Shown here piece after piece: positions 15,867 to 25,810 of a stretch of DNA of 64,000 nt (the first letter of the stretch is position 1; every line of letters begins with the position of its first letter). Source of the DNA: Polynucleobacter sp. MWH-UH25E (GTDB lineage Bacteria; Pseudomonadota; Gammaproteobacteria; Burkholderiales; Burkholderiaceae); NCBI RefSeq assembly GCF_018687095.1, contig NZ_CP061286.1, positions 1,873,221 through 1,937,220 on the forward strand, given 5' to 3'. Made by a program: the position numbers and the translations under genes. Below the pieces are notes generated by a model. It had not been told where the DNA came from and ran no database searches. It was given only the letters and a program-made list of their open reading frames with translations.

Positions 15867-17477
15867 TTATTTTTGCTCAAGCAAGAAGTTCACCAACAAT
15901 GGCACAGGGCGCCCTGTAGATCCCTTGGCAGCACCACTCTTCCAGGCGGTACCGGCGATATCTAAGTGCGCCCATTTGTATTTCTCAGTAAAGCGCGAGA
16001 GAAAGCATGCTGCAGTAACGCTACCAGCAGGACGGCCGCCAATATTGGCCACATCCGCAAAGTTAGATTTCAGCTGCTCGTGATAAGCGGCGTCCAATGG
16101 CAATCTCCACACGGTATCTAAGGAGTCCTTGCCTGCCTTAGTAATGGCATGGACTAAATCTTCATCATCGGAGAACAAACCACTATGTACATGACCCAAG
16201 GCGATGATGCATGCGCCTGTAAGAGTGGCAATATCAATTACCGCCTTTGGTTTAAAGCGCTCTACATAGGTAAGAGCATCACATAGAATTAAACGCCCTT
16301 CAGCATCCGTATTGAGAATTTCAATTGTCTGGCCAGACATACTCTTCACAATATCGCCAGGACGCGTTGCTTTGCCTGAAGGCATATTTTCACAAGTAGG
16401 AATGACGCCAATGACATTCTTCTTTAACTTCATCAAGCCTACGGAATACATGGTACCGATGACGGATGCGGCGCCACACATGTCGTATTTCATTTCATCC
16501 ATTGCTTCGCCTGGCTTTAATGAAATTCCGCCGGTATCAAAAGTAATTCCTTTGCCCACCAAAACAATCGGCGCTTCTCCAGCTTTACCACCTTGATGAC
16601 GCATCACAATAAATTGAGGTGGCGTTTCTGATCCTTGCGCCACAGATAAGAAAGATCCCATCCCCAAAGCCTGAATTTGCTTAAGGCCAAGCACTTCGAC
16701 TTTCAAGGCCGCCTTTTTGGCCAAACCTTGTGCAGTTTTTCCAAGATAAGTTGGTGTACATACGTTCGGCGGCAGGTTACCCAAATCCTTCGCCAGGTTC
16801 ATGCCCTCAACCATGGCGCTGCCCTGCTCCACAGCGAGTTTCAATTCTTTTGCGCATGCATCGTTGCCTGCAAATACCAAATGTTTGAAAGTGTCAGGCT
16901 TATCTTTAGCCTTAAATTTCATTGCAGGTTGGCGCACACCAAAACGATAAGCCTGATCACCTGCATATTGAATTGTCAGACGCACTTCTTGAGCAATTGC
17001 TTCTGTTATTTTTGAATGCGTAAAGCTCGGAGCAAACCAAATAGCACTCTCAATAGAGCCACCACTTAATGCTTTTAATCCTGCGCGCGCAACTTTAGAG
17101 TAGGCATGAAGGCTTCGCTCAGAAGGTAGACGTAAATCACCTAAACAAATAAGCAATACACGTTTCGCTTTTACTGCATTTGTAGACCATGACTTATCTG
17201 CCCTCAATAAGCAAATAGATGCTTGTTTATCATCCAGATCACCCAATACATGAGCATGACTTACAGCACCGTCTAAACAGATATCTAACTCAGCTAAAAG
17301 GCCTGATTTTGTTTTTGCAGCCTTTGTTCCAGCAAAGCTATCTAAGTCCGTTTTGGAGTAAGCCAAAACCAAGCAATCCGTTGCTTGGGCTAACAGGGTT
17401 TTTAGGCTGGATTTAAGAAATTTGGCACTTTGAAGGTCTGCTTGAGGGAAAATCTTAGTACTTAATTGAATAGTCAT
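15867..17477 (-). CDS. pepA: Leucyl aminopeptidase (cytosol aminopeptidase)
   Basis: M17 dimetal aminopeptidase of 536 aa. The C-terminal catalytic domain has GKGITFDTGGISLKP (metal-binding Lys and Asp, about residue 308) and the signature NTDAEGRLILCDAL (about 388-401). The N-terminal macro-like domain is divergent, as usual. The start ATG at 17477 gives MTIQLSTKIF. It is divergent from lptF across 183 bp, as in E. coli, where PepA also binds DNA; whether it does so here is unknown. Confidence 0.96.
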   Translation of the reverse strand: MTIQLSTKIFPQADLQSAKFLKSSLKTLLAQATDCLVLAYSKTDLDSFAGTKAAKTKSGLLAELDICLDGAVSHAHVLGDLDDKQASICLLRADKSWSTNAVKAKRVLLICLGDLRLPSERSLHAYSKVARAGLKALSGGSIESAIWFAPSFTHSKITEAIAQEVRLTIQYAGDQAYRFGVRQPAMKFKAKDKPDTFKHLVFAGNDACAKELKLAVEQGSAMVEGMNLAKDLGNLPPNVCTPTYLGKTAQGLAKKAALKVEVLGLKQIQALGMGSFLSVAQGSETPPQFIVMRHQGGKAGEAPIVLVGKGITFDTGGISLKPGEAMDEMKYDMCGAASVIGTMYSVGLMKLKKNVIGVIPTCENMPSGKATRPGDIVKSMSGQTIEILNTDAEGRLILCDALTYVERFKPKAVIDIATLTGACIIALGHVHSGLFSDDEDLVHAITKAGKDSLDTVWRLPLDAAYHEQLKSNFADVANIGGRPAGSVTAACFLSRFTEKYKWAHLDIAGTAWKSGAAKGSTGRPVPLLVNFLLEQK

Positions 17478-17660
17478 GGTGAATTGCGTTATTTATTACA
17501 GTGTTTTAGGTCGGATAAAGTCTAAAGCTATAAATTGACGTTGTTTATCCATTATCCTCCGACATGAGATTAACCCAATTTGTCTACCCCTACTGATAAG
17601 TAATCAAACCCTAAAAGCCACAAGTTAGCCCGAAATCAGCCCCAGACAAATCCCTCAGCC

Positions 17661-18776
17661 ATGATCTTTAAAAGTGCCCTCCGCCGCGAATTAAGCTTTA
17701 CTACTGGTGGGGTCTTTTTGGTGCTGGTAACCATCATGGTGACCACCTTGGTGATTCGAATCCTGGGTTACGCAGCCAACGGCACCGTTAACCCTGAGGA
17801 CGCCATCGTACTGATCGCACTAGCCACCCTGGGCTACCTTGCTGTTTTATTAACTGTTTCACTCTTTGTTGCCACTCTCATCGTCTTAGTACGCTGGTAC
17901 AAAGATTCAGAAATGATCGTTTGGTTTGCTAGCGGACTCAGTGTCAGCAACTTGATTCGACCGATTTTGCAATTTGCTACACCACTAATCATTGTGATCG
18001 CTCTACTCGCTCTTTTTGTTTGGCCTTGGGCCAATCGCGAGACAACGCTAATCAGCCAACGCTTTCAGCAACGGGATGACGTCTCGATGGTGAGTGCTGG
18101 ACAATTTAAGGAATCCGCCCGAGCAGAACGTGTCTTCTTCATCGAAGAGCTTGATGTAGACAAGAGTGAAGTGAAGAATATTTTTGTTGCAGACAATAAG
18201 AATGGTCGCCTAAGCATTGCCGTCGCCTCCACCGGATACATTCAAAACTCCGAGGGTGGAGAAAAATCAATTGTTTTGCACAATGGTCGGCGCTACGAGG
18301 GATACCCAACGGAGCCTGATTTCCGAATCCTTGAATTCAATGACTACACGACCAAGATTCGCAGCAAGGAAGCTCTAGCACCAGCACCTCGCGATCGAGA
18401 AAAAACCATTTCTGAGCTACTCAACGATGGCAACCCGAATGTCATCAATGCGAACCGTGCCGAGCTGTTGTGGCGCATAGGTTTGCCACTCATGGCGCTG
18501 GGCTTAGTGCTGATCGCCATACCCCTTGCCTACGTGAACCCCCGTCTTGGTAATTACACCGCCATGTTCTATGCGGTTCTCATTTATCTGATTTACAGCA
18601 ACTTACTAAATCTCACACAAAATTTTGTTGCTCAAGGAAAGTTCAGCGTGTTTGTTGGCATCTGGCCTATTCACTTGCTGGCCTTATTTATTGCGACGAT
18701 ATTGATTCGCAACCGCATTAATCCTTCTGTGAAGTGGTGGCGCCGCCAATTACCGACCTCATTCGTCAAAAAATGA
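17661..18776 (+). CDS. lptF: LPS export ABC permease LptF
   Basis: A 371-aa inner-membrane subunit of the LptB2FG transporter that pulls LPS from the inner membrane to the periplasmic bridge. It has an N-terminal start MIFKSALRRELSFTTGG, six membrane helices (three at each end), and a periplasmic beta-jellyroll (about residues 130-250). The stop overlaps the lptG start (ATGA), so the two are translationally coupled. Confidence 0.95.
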   Translation: MIFKSALRRELSFTTGGVFLVLVTIMVTTLVIRILGYAANGTVNPEDAIVLIALATLGYLAVLLTVSLFVATLIVLVRWYKDSEMIVWFASGLSVSNLIRPILQFATPLIIVIALLALFVWPWANRETTLISQRFQQRDDVSMVSAGQFKESARAERVFFIEELDVDKSEVKNIFVADNKNGRLSIAVASTGYIQNSEGGEKSIVLHNGRRYEGYPTEPDFRILEFNDYTTKIRSKEALAPAPRDREKTISELLNDGNPNVINANRAELLWRIGLPLMALGLVLIAIPLAYVNPRLGNYTAMFYAVLIYLIYSNLLNLTQNFVAQGKFSVFVGIWPIHLLALFIATILIRNRINPSVKWWRRQLPTSFVKK

Positions 18777-19927
18777 AATTGCTATTTCCCTACATATACG
18801 AACGCTATTTAGCCAAGCAAATTTATATTGCATTTGGCTTTATTTTGTTTGCATTGGTAGCCTTATTTCTATTTTTTGACATCCTAAGCGAACTTGGATC
18901 GGTGCAAGGCAGTTACACCCTGCCGCTAGCGCTATTGCATGTTTTATTAAAAGCACCCGGTCGTATTTCTGAAATCATTCCTATTGCAGGCCTGATCGGC
19001 AGCATCTATGTCTTTGCCATGCTGGCTAGTCAATCCGAATTCACCATCCTGCGGATCGCTGGACTAGATGTGAAACGTGGCTTGATTGCCCTCACCAAGA
19101 TTTCCATTCCACTGATTGTGCTAACCCTTGTGATGAGTGAATGGGTCGGTCCATATGCTGAGAATAAATCTGAACAGATTCGCATGAAGGCGCTAGGCGC
19201 TACCTACTCCTCGCAATTTAAGACAGGCGTTTGGGTTAAAGATCGCCTGCGCGATGAGGATGGTAGCGGCCCCGTGCGGCCTGGTGTTCGTTATGTCAAC
19301 GTGGGTAATGTCGACAAAGACAATGAAATTCGCAACATCCGCATGTATGAGTTCAACGATACCTACAATCTGCTTTCGATTCGTAGCGCGCCCTCTGGTC
19401 ACTTTGATGAGAGCGGTATTTGGGTTCTCAATGATGTAACCGAAACACGCTTCAAAGAAACAAAACAGTCTGACCCGCTAAATCCTGTATTTAGCGCCCA
19501 AACACTGACTCACCCAATTTTGACTTTGGAGTCTGAGGTAACGCCACAAATTTTGAATGTACTCTTAATTAGCCCAGAGAAAATGTCGATTGTGAGTTTG
19601 GCTCGCTTTATCGCGCACCTTGAAGAAAACAAACAAGATGCAAAGCGCCATGCCATCGCGTTCTGGAAAAAAGTTATTTACCCTCTCACGATTTTCGTAA
19701 TGCTTGCTTTAGCCCTCCCTTTTGCTTATCTGAAGGTGCGTGCGGGTAGCGTGGGCATCAAAGTCTTTGGCGGCATCATGCTCGGCATGAGCTTCCAACT
19801 GTTCAATTCCCTGTTCTCTAACGTAGGACTTCTGAGTGCATGGCCTGCATTGCTGACGGCTCTGATTCCCCCAATGCTCTATTTCTTCTTGGCCCTTGCG
19901 GCGCTGAGATGGGTTTCTAAAGCCTAA
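18773..19927 (+). CDS. lptG: LPS export ABC permease LptG
   Basis: Partner of LptF, about 384 aa. I start at the ATG at 18773, which overlaps the lptF stop by four bases and gives MKLLFPYIYERYLAKQIYIA, the usual LptG N-terminus; an in-frame start 39 bases upstream adds unrelated residues. It has six membrane helices and a central periplasmic domain (about 140-270). IAGLDVKRG and the EWVGPYAENKSEQIR segment are family-typical. Confidence 0.95.
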   Translation: MKLLFPYIYERYLAKQIYIAFGFILFALVALFLFFDILSELGSVQGSYTLPLALLHVLLKAPGRISEIIPIAGLIGSIYVFAMLASQSEFTILRIAGLDVKRGLIALTKISIPLIVLTLVMSEWVGPYAENKSEQIRMKALGATYSSQFKTGVWVKDRLRDEDGSGPVRPGVRYVNVGNVDKDNEIRNIRMYEFNDTYNLLSIRSAPSGHFDESGIWVLNDVTETRFKETKQSDPLNPVFSAQTLTHPILTLESEVTPQILNVLLISPEKMSIVSLARFIAHLEENKQDAKRHAIAFWKKVIYPLTIFVMLALALPFAYLKVRAGSVGIKVFGGIMLGMSFQLFNSLFSNVGLLSAWPALLTALIPPMLYFFLALAALRWVSKA

Positions 19928-19940
19928 TACCTAAAATTCA

Positions 19941-19960
19941 TATAGAATTTGATTCCTATA
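19941..19960. promoter_or_regulatory. Imperfect inverted repeat before the cysB-like gene
   Basis: TATAGAATTTGATTCCTATA lies about 33 bp before the cysB-like start and is a near-palindrome in an AT-rich leader. It could be an autoregulatory site, since CysB-type regulators commonly repress themselves. This is a weak call from symmetry and position only. Confidence 0.3.
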
Positions 19961-19992
19961 TCTTTGTAGATATATAGATAGGAGTCGTCCTC

Positions 19993-20934
19993 ATGAATTT
20001 GCATCAATTTCGCTTTGTCCGTGAAGCCGTTCGCCAGAACTTTAATTTGACTGCTGCGGCTAAGGCCCTCTTCACTTCACAGCCTGGCGTTTCGAAAGCC
20101 ATCATTGAACTTGAGGATGAGCTCGGCGTAGAAATTTTCCGCAGGCACGGCAAACGTATTCGCTCGCTAACAGAGCCTGGCAAACGCATCTTAGTTTCTA
20201 TCGAGCGCATTTTGGATGAAGTGGAAACACTAAAACGCGTAGGCAAAGATTTTGCGAGTCAAGACCAAGGCAACTTCGTTATTGCAACCACACACACTCA
20301 AGCACGTTACGCGCTTCCAAAAGTACTCACAGAATTTACTAAGCGCTTTCCAAAAGTGCGCGTCAGTATTCAACAAGGTAGTCCAGGGCAGATTGCTGAA
20401 CTCCTTATTCATGATCGTGCGGATATTGCGATTGCCACAGAAGGTATTGCGAACACGCCTGGAGTACTTGCCCTGCCTGGATACCAGTGGCAACACGTCA
20501 TCATGGTCCCACTCAGTCATCCCTTATTAAATCAAGCAAACGTTACCTTAGAAGAAATTGCCAAGTACCCCATCATTACTTACGACAAGGCGTTTGCTGG
20601 TCGCAGCAAAATTGATGCGGCCTTTGCTCAACGGAACATCGAGCCTGACATTATTTTGGAAGCCATTGATGCTGACGTGATTAAGACCTATGTTGAAGCA
20701 GGCATGGGAATTGGCATTGTTGCGGGACATGCATACGACCCTGATCGAGATCGCAATCTCAAAGTGATTAACGTAGGCCACTTATTTGGAAATAACGTTT
20801 CCCATATTGGCGTTAAGCAAGGCGCTTATTTGCGATCTTTTGTGTACACCTTCATTGAATTATTCTCGCCAACACTGACCAAGAAAATTGTTGAGCAGGC
20901 CATGAATGAAAAGGCAGAGACCTACGAGATCTAA
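19993..20934 (+). CDS. cysB: LysR-family regulator, CysB-like
   Basis: A 313-aa LysR regulator. The N-terminus MNLHQFRFVREAVRQNFNLT with TSQPGVSKAIIELEDELGVEIFRRHGKRI matches the CysB/Cbl subgroup closely, and the effector domain keeps TTHTQARYALP, the region that binds sulfate or N-acetylserine. CysB activates sulfur assimilation genes; none of these lie in this window. It follows lptG with 65 bp between and is followed by the tRNA-Leu on the other strand. Confidence 0.85.
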   Translation: MNLHQFRFVREAVRQNFNLTAAAKALFTSQPGVSKAIIELEDELGVEIFRRHGKRIRSLTEPGKRILVSIERILDEVETLKRVGKDFASQDQGNFVIATTHTQARYALPKVLTEFTKRFPKVRVSIQQGSPGQIAELLIHDRADIAIATEGIANTPGVLALPGYQWQHVIMVPLSHPLLNQANVTLEEIAKYPIITYDKAFAGRSKIDAAFAQRNIEPDIILEAIDADVIKTYVEAGMGIGIVAGHAYDPDRDRNLKVINVGHLFGNNVSHIGVKQGAYLRSFVYTFIELFSPTLTKKIVEQAMNEKAETYEI

Positions 20935-20986
20935 TAGTACTTGGCACTTATTGGAAGAATCTTGGGATTGAACTAGGTTCAATAGA

Positions 20987-21071
20987 TGGTGCCTCGGGGC
21001 GGACTCGAACCGCCACGCCTTGCGGCACCGGATTTTGAGTCCGGCACGTCTACCAATTCCATCACCGAGGC
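20987..21071 (-). tRNA. tRNA-Leu (anticodon CAA)
   Basis: On the minus strand an 85-nt class II tRNA can be folded. The acceptor stem GCCTCGG pairs with CCGAGGC followed by an encoded CCA. The D-arm contains AATTGGTAGAC. The anticodon stem CCGGA/TCCGG has the loop CTCAAAA, giving anticodon CAA. A long variable arm (GCCGCAAGGC) and the T-arm GGTTCGAGTCC complete it. The long variable arm and the anticodon identify leucine. Confidence 0.95.
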
Positions 21072-21223
21072 AGGTGTTTGCAGTGGAAATTCTGCTTAAT
21101 TAGCCAAATTGCTACAGCTAAGACATGAGAGTGTAACAAAAATTGCCTCCGTGTCCCCTACATTGCATTCAGAACCCCTTAAAATAGGGTCTTATAGCCA
21201 AATAATGTAAAGGACTTACCCGT

Positions 21224-21943
21224 ATGGCCGGCCATTCGAAATGGGCCAATATTCAGCACCGCAAAGGACGTCAAGACGAAAAACGCGGCAAGATTTGGAC
21301 CAAGCTCATCAAGGAAATCACTGTTGCTGCCAAGTTAGGCGGCGGCGATATCTCCACCAACCCCCGTTTACGACTTGCCATCGATAAGGCAAAAGATGCC
21401 AATATGCCCAATGACAACGTGCAAAGAGCAATCGCTCGTGGCACTGGCTCATTAGAGGGCGTGAACTATGAAGAAATTCGCTACGAGGGTTACGGTATTA
21501 ACGGCGCAGCGGTAATCGTAGATTGCTTAACGGATAACCGTACTCGTACTGTTGCTGAAGTACGTCATGCTTTTAATAAAAATGGCGGCAATATGGGCAC
21601 CGAAGGTTCTGTTGCTTTCTTGTTCAAGCATTGCGGTCAAATGCTATTCGCGCCAGGCACGAATGAAGACCAACTGATGGAAGTGGCATTGGATGCTGGC
21701 GCTGATGATGTGATTAGTCATGACGACGGGTCTTTTGAGGTTCTGACCCCCGTGCCTGATTTTCCAAAAGTACAAGATGCCATTGCCAAAGCAGGATTAA
21801 AGGCAGAACTAGCGACGATTGCGATGCGCCCTGAAACGGAGATCGCACTCGAAGGTGAGCAAGCTGAAAGTATGCAAAAGTTACTCGATGCCCTCGAGAA
21901 TCTAGATGACGTGCAAGAAGTATTTACCAACGCCGCTCTATAA
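21224..21943 (+). CDS. yebC: YebC/PmpR family protein
   Basis: A 239-aa protein with the family N-terminus AGHSKWANIQHRKGRQDEKR and the conserved TNPRLRLAIDKAKDANMPNDN. YebC-type proteins act as DNA-binding regulators or, as shown for some members, ease translation at difficult proline stretches. It opens a long same-strand gene run; purD starts 44 bp later. Confidence 0.93.
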   Translation: MAGHSKWANIQHRKGRQDEKRGKIWTKLIKEITVAAKLGGGDISTNPRLRLAIDKAKDANMPNDNVQRAIARGTGSLEGVNYEEIRYEGYGINGAAVIVDCLTDNRTRTVAEVRHAFNKNGGNMGTEGSVAFLFKHCGQMLFAPGTNEDQLMEVALDAGADDVISHDDGSFEVLTPVPDFPKVQDAIAKAGLKAELATIAMRPETEIALEGEQAESMQKLLDALENLDDVQEVFTNAAL

Positions 21944-21987
21944 ACTTCGATCGATAACACTATTTATTCTTTTTTATATTTGTCATT

Positions 21988-23265
21988 ATGAAAATTCTTC
22001 TTGTTGGATCCGGTGGACGCGAACACGCATTAGCTTGGAAATTAGCTCAGTCACCACAGGTACAAACTGTTTATGTAGCCCCAGGTAACGGTGGCACCGC
22101 CACCGCAAAGCAAACTGCGGCTGGCATTGAAAATCTACCGATTACCGGCCTTCAAGAATTGGCTGACTTTGCTAAACGCGAAAAGATTCATCTCACTGTG
22201 GTTGGTCCAGAAGCGCCACTAGCAGCTGGCATTGTTGATGTGTTTCGTAATAACGGTTTACGCATTTTTGGCCCAACACAATTGGCTGCTCAACTGGAAT
22301 CATCAAAAGACTTTTCTAAAGCTTTTATGAAACGTCACGGCATTCCAACTGCTGACTACCAAACGTTCTCTAGCGCATTAGAGGCGCATGCTTATATTGA
22401 TGCTAAAGGCGCGCCAATTGTGATTAAGGCCGATGGTTTAGCAGCGGGCAAAGGTGTAGTTGTTGCCATGAGCCTTGAAGAGGCGCATGCAGCAGTAGAT
22501 ATGATGTTGGCTGACAACAAATTAGGTAATGCAGGCGCTCGCGTAGTGATTGAAGAATTCCTCACCGGCGAAGAAGCAAGCTTCATTGTTTTAGTTGATG
22601 GAAAAAATGTTCTTGCGCTAGCAACCAGTCAAGATCACAAACGTTTATTAGATGCAGATCAAGGTCCCAATACCGGCGGCATGGGTGCCTACTCCCCCGC
22701 CCCTGTAGTTACCCCTGAAATTCATGCGCGCGCTTTACGTGAAGTGATCATGCCAACCGTTAAAGGCATGGAAGCCGATGGTTTGCCATACACGGGATTC
22801 CTCTATGCAGGACTGATGATCACACCCGATGGAAAAATTAAAACGCTCGAATTCAATTGCCGCATGGGCGACCCAGAAACCCAACCAATCATGGCTCGCT
22901 TACGCAGCGATCTAGTGAACGCTCTCGATCATGCTGTTGATGGCAAATTAAATGAAGTTGAATTGGAATGGGATCGTCGCACAGCACTAGGTGTAGTACT
23001 TGCTGCACACAACTATCCAGACACTCCACGGAATGGTGATGTCATTACCGGTATTCCAGCGGATACCGATGATCAAATCACCTTCCATGCCGGCACTAAA
23101 TTACAAGACGGCAAAGTGGTGACCTCTGGCGGGCGCGTGCTTTGTGTTGTTGGTTTAGCAGATACCGTGAAAGGTGCGCAACAAAAGGCTTATGACGCGA
23201 TTAGCAAAATCCAGTTTGATGGCATGCAATACCGCAAGGATATTGGCTATCGCGCTATTAAGTAA
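21988..23265 (+). CDS. purD: Phosphoribosylamine-glycine ligase
   Basis: Second step of purine synthesis, making glycinamide ribonucleotide from phosphoribosylamine, glycine and ATP. The 425-aa protein starts MKILLVGSGGREHALAWKLA, has the ATP-grasp domain with IKADGLAAGKGV and the signature FNCRMGDPETQP (about 288-299). Length matches E. coli (429 aa). It lies between yebC and hemF. Confidence 0.97.
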   Translation: MKILLVGSGGREHALAWKLAQSPQVQTVYVAPGNGGTATAKQTAAGIENLPITGLQELADFAKREKIHLTVVGPEAPLAAGIVDVFRNNGLRIFGPTQLAAQLESSKDFSKAFMKRHGIPTADYQTFSSALEAHAYIDAKGAPIVIKADGLAAGKGVVVAMSLEEAHAAVDMMLADNKLGNAGARVVIEEFLTGEEASFIVLVDGKNVLALATSQDHKRLLDADQGPNTGGMGAYSPAPVVTPEIHARALREVIMPTVKGMEADGLPYTGFLYAGLMITPDGKIKTLEFNCRMGDPETQPIMARLRSDLVNALDHAVDGKLNEVELEWDRRTALGVVLAAHNYPDTPRNGDVITGIPADTDDQITFHAGTKLQDGKVVTSGGRVLCVVGLADTVKGAQQKAYDAISKIQFDGMQYRKDIGYRAIK

Positions 23266-23290
23266 AAACTTCAAATAGAGATTCGATCTT

Positions 23291-24223
23291 TTGTCAGCAG
23301 AGCAAACCCAAATTGATACAGCAGCCCTCAAGAATTATTTCCTAGGTCTGCAAGATCGCATCACTAGCGCAATAAGCGTACTCGATGGCAAAGCATTCAT
23401 CGCCGATGAATGGCATAAGCCCGAAGATAGCAAGCTCAAAGGATATGGTCGCACCTGCATATTGGATGGCGGCAACATTCTAGAAAAAGGTGGTGTGGGC
23501 TTCTCCCACGTTCGTGGCGATCAAATGCCTCCTTCCGCATCACATCACCGTCCTGAAGTAGCTGGTCGCAGCTTTGAGGCCATGGGAGTCTCCTTGGTTT
23601 TCCATCCCAACAATCCCAAAGTACCGACTACGCACATGAACGTGCGTTGCTTTATTGCTCAAGCGCCTGATAAGGAGCCGGTGTGGTGGTTTGGTGGTGG
23701 CTTTGACTTAACGCCCTACTACGGTGTTGATGAAGATTGCAGACACTTTCATCAAACCGCTAAAGATGCGCTAGATCCATTTGGAGACTCACTCTACCCT
23801 CGCTTTAAGAAATGGTGTGATGAGTACTTTTATCTAAAGCATCGCGAAGAACCCCGCGGCATTGGCGGTGTATTTTTTGATGACTTTAATGAATTGGGGT
23901 TTGAGAAGAGTTTTTCTATGACTCGCGCAGTTGGTGATGCCTTCATTAATGCTTACCTGCCGATTGTAGAGAGACGCTACAAAGACTCCTTCACCGCTGA
24001 AGAAAAGTCATTCCAAGAATATCGTCGTGGTCGCTATGTTGAATACAACCTCATCTTTGATCGTGGCACTATCTTTGGACTGCATTCTGGTGGGCGCACC
24101 GAGTCAATCTTGATGTCGATGCCGCCAGTGGTGCAGTGGCGTTATAACTGGCACCCTGCGCCAGGCACCCCCGAAGCCAAGCTATATGACTATTACCTCA
24201 AACCACGTGATTGGTTAGCTTGA
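23291..24223 (+). CDS. hemF: Oxygen-dependent coproporphyrinogen III oxidase
   Basis: Converts coproporphyrinogen III to protoporphyrinogen IX with O2 in haem synthesis. The 310-aa product shows VGFSHVRGDQMPPSASHHRPE, WWFGGGFDLTPYY, EEPRGIGGVFFDDF and the C-terminal EYNLIFDRGTIFGLHSGGR. The start is a TTG at 23291 (the protein begins SAEQTQID); no ATG fits, and the ribosome site is weak. The stop overlaps the likely TTG start of nadD. Confidence 0.95.
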   Translation: MSAEQTQIDTAALKNYFLGLQDRITSAISVLDGKAFIADEWHKPEDSKLKGYGRTCILDGGNILEKGGVGFSHVRGDQMPPSASHHRPEVAGRSFEAMGVSLVFHPNNPKVPTTHMNVRCFIAQAPDKEPVWWFGGGFDLTPYYGVDEDCRHFHQTAKDALDPFGDSLYPRFKKWCDEYFYLKHREEPRGIGGVFFDDFNELGFEKSFSMTRAVGDAFINAYLPIVERRYKDSFTAEEKSFQEYRRGRYVEYNLIFDRGTIFGLHSGGRTESILMSMPPVVQWRYNWHPAPGTPEAKLYDYYLKPRDWLA

Positions 24224-24921
24224 GCTCTACAGAAACTGGTTCTCGCAAACGCATTGGTATTTTGGGTGGTACCTTTGACCCGCCTCATGTTGGTCATTTA
24301 AAACTTGCAACTCATTTTGCAAAACTTCTACATCTCGATACCCTATTATTTGTGCCTAGCGGTGAGCCCTGGCAAAAAGGTACTGGCATTACCCCTGCTG
24401 AAACTCGCTATCAATTAACCGAGGCGGCTGGCATCGATTTAGCAAGGGCATTTTTATATCTAAAGATTCCGACTCAAATTGGAATTGATCGCATTGAAAT
24501 CGATCGCGCAGGCCCCAGTTATGCGATTGATACCGTCAAGGTATTAAGAGATCGATTTGGCGATCAAGCCAGCCTTATCTGGTTGATGGGTGCAGATTCA
24601 CTGAGTGCGCTCCCGAGCTGGAACTCTTGGAAAGAGTTGCTCAGTTATGTGAACTTCGCTGTGGCAAGCAGACCTCATCATGAGCTTGAGGCAAATAGAA
24701 GTGCCGAAGTAAAAGAATTACTCCTCCACCATCAAACCATGGATGTGAGCGCTCTTGAAAACCAAGCTTTTGGCCTTATTTATGTAGATGAGACGCTAGC
24801 AGTCGATCTTTCTTCAACAAACCTGAGAAGACAGCTTAAAACGGCGCGCAATTCGATTGAGGCCGAAGCTATTCCATCTCAAACCCTCAACCTCATTCAC
24901 AATCTAGGCTTATATCAGTAA
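24220..24921 (+). CDS. nadD: Nicotinate-nucleotide adenylyltransferase
   Basis: Adds AMP to nicotinate mononucleotide in NAD synthesis. The Rossmann-like nucleotidyltransferase motif GGTFDPPHVGHLKLA lies near the N-terminus and ISSTNLRR-type VDLSSTNLRRQL near the C-terminus. I prefer the TTG at 24220 that overlaps the hemF stop (TTGA); an in-frame TTG at 24211 is also possible. At about 233 aa it is a little longer than the E. coli protein (213 aa). Confidence 0.93.
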   Translation: MSSTETGSRKRIGILGGTFDPPHVGHLKLATHFAKLLHLDTLLFVPSGEPWQKGTGITPAETRYQLTEAAGIDLARAFLYLKIPTQIGIDRIEIDRAGPSYAIDTVKVLRDRFGDQASLIWLMGADSLSALPSWNSWKELLSYVNFAVASRPHHELEANRSAEVKELLLHHQTMDVSALENQAFGLIYVDETLAVDLSSTNLRRQLKTARNSIEAEAIPSQTLNLIHNLGLYQ

Positions 24922-24961
24922 TCAAGCTAAGATCACACACAACAGTAGAATAGTTAACGAT

Positions 24962-25348
24962 ATGGACTTGAAAAAATTACAACGCGTCATCATTGATGCC
25001 CTGGAAGATGTAAAGGCACAAGATATTCGTGTATACGACACCACCAAATTAAGCGAACTGTTTGATCGCGTCATTATTGCAACCGGCTCAAGCAACCGCC
25101 AAACAAGATCTTTAGCCATGTCCGTCAAAGAAGAGGTCAATGCCAAGGGTGGCGAGGTTATCTCAATTGAAGGCTTAGAAACAGGTGAATGGGTATTGGT
25201 CGATTGTGGCGATATCGTCGTGCATATTTTGCAACCGATGTTGCGCTCCTACTATCAGCTTGAAGGCATGTGGGGTGCTAAGCCCGTGCGCGTAAAATTA
25301 GCTGGCGACAAAGGTCTTGTTAAGGCAAGCGAGCCTGACGAAGAGTAA
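24962..25348 (+). CDS. rsfS: Ribosome silencing factor RsfS
   Basis: Binds L14 of the large ribosomal subunit and blocks subunit joining when nutrients are scarce. The 128-aa protein carries the family pattern KAQDIRVYDTTKLSELFDRVIIATGSSNRQ and EWVLVDCGDIVVHI. It stands between nadD and rlmH, the usual order in proteobacteria. Confidence 0.95.
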   Translation: MDLKKLQRVIIDALEDVKAQDIRVYDTTKLSELFDRVIIATGSSNRQTRSLAMSVKEEVNAKGGEVISIEGLETGEWVLVDCGDIVVHILQPMLRSYYQLEGMWGAKPVRVKLAGDKGLVKASEPDEE

Positions 25349-25362
25349 TTTACGTTCTGCCA

Positions 25363-25806
25363 ATGCGTTTAACTATTGTTTCCGTTGGCCACAAAATGCC
25401 AGATTGGGTTGCCACTGCAACCCAGGATTACATCAAGCGCATGCCTGCCGACTGCAGCATTGACATCAAAGAAATCAAGCCAGATTTAACTCCCGCAAAA
25501 GAGGCTGTAAAGATTCTTGCGGCAATACCGAAGGGATCACGCGTCATTGCTTTAGATGAGCGCGGCAAAGATCAAACTACCCAGAACTTGGCTACTCAAT
25601 TAGCCAATTGGCGCCAGGAAGGTTTTGACATCACGTTCTTGATTGGTGGCGCCGATGGGCTTGATGCAGAACTCAAAAAGAATGCGCAAGCCATGTGGAG
25701 ACTCTCTAGCCTCACAATGCCTCATGCGATGGCGAGAGTCTTACTCGTAGAACAACTCTATCGAGCCTGGACCATTTTGCAAGGCCACCCCTATCATCGC
25801 GAGTAA
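25363..25806 (+). CDS. rlmH: 23S rRNA pseudouridine-1915 N3-methyltransferase
   Basis: SPOUT methyltransferase that modifies pseudouridine 1915 of 23S rRNA. The 147-aa protein has LDERGKDQTTQNLA, the knot region FLIGGADGLD and the C-terminal LTMPHAMARVLLVEQLYRAWTI ending GHPYHRE, all characteristic. It follows rsfS by 14 bp and is followed closely by the Maf-family gene. Confidence 0.97.
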   Translation: MRLTIVSVGHKMPDWVATATQDYIKRMPADCSIDIKEIKPDLTPAKEAVKILAAIPKGSRVIALDERGKDQTTQNLATQLANWRQEGFDITFLIGGADGLDAELKKNAQAMWRLSSLTMPHAMARVLLVEQLYRAWTILQGHPYHRE

Positions 25807-25810
25807 TCTC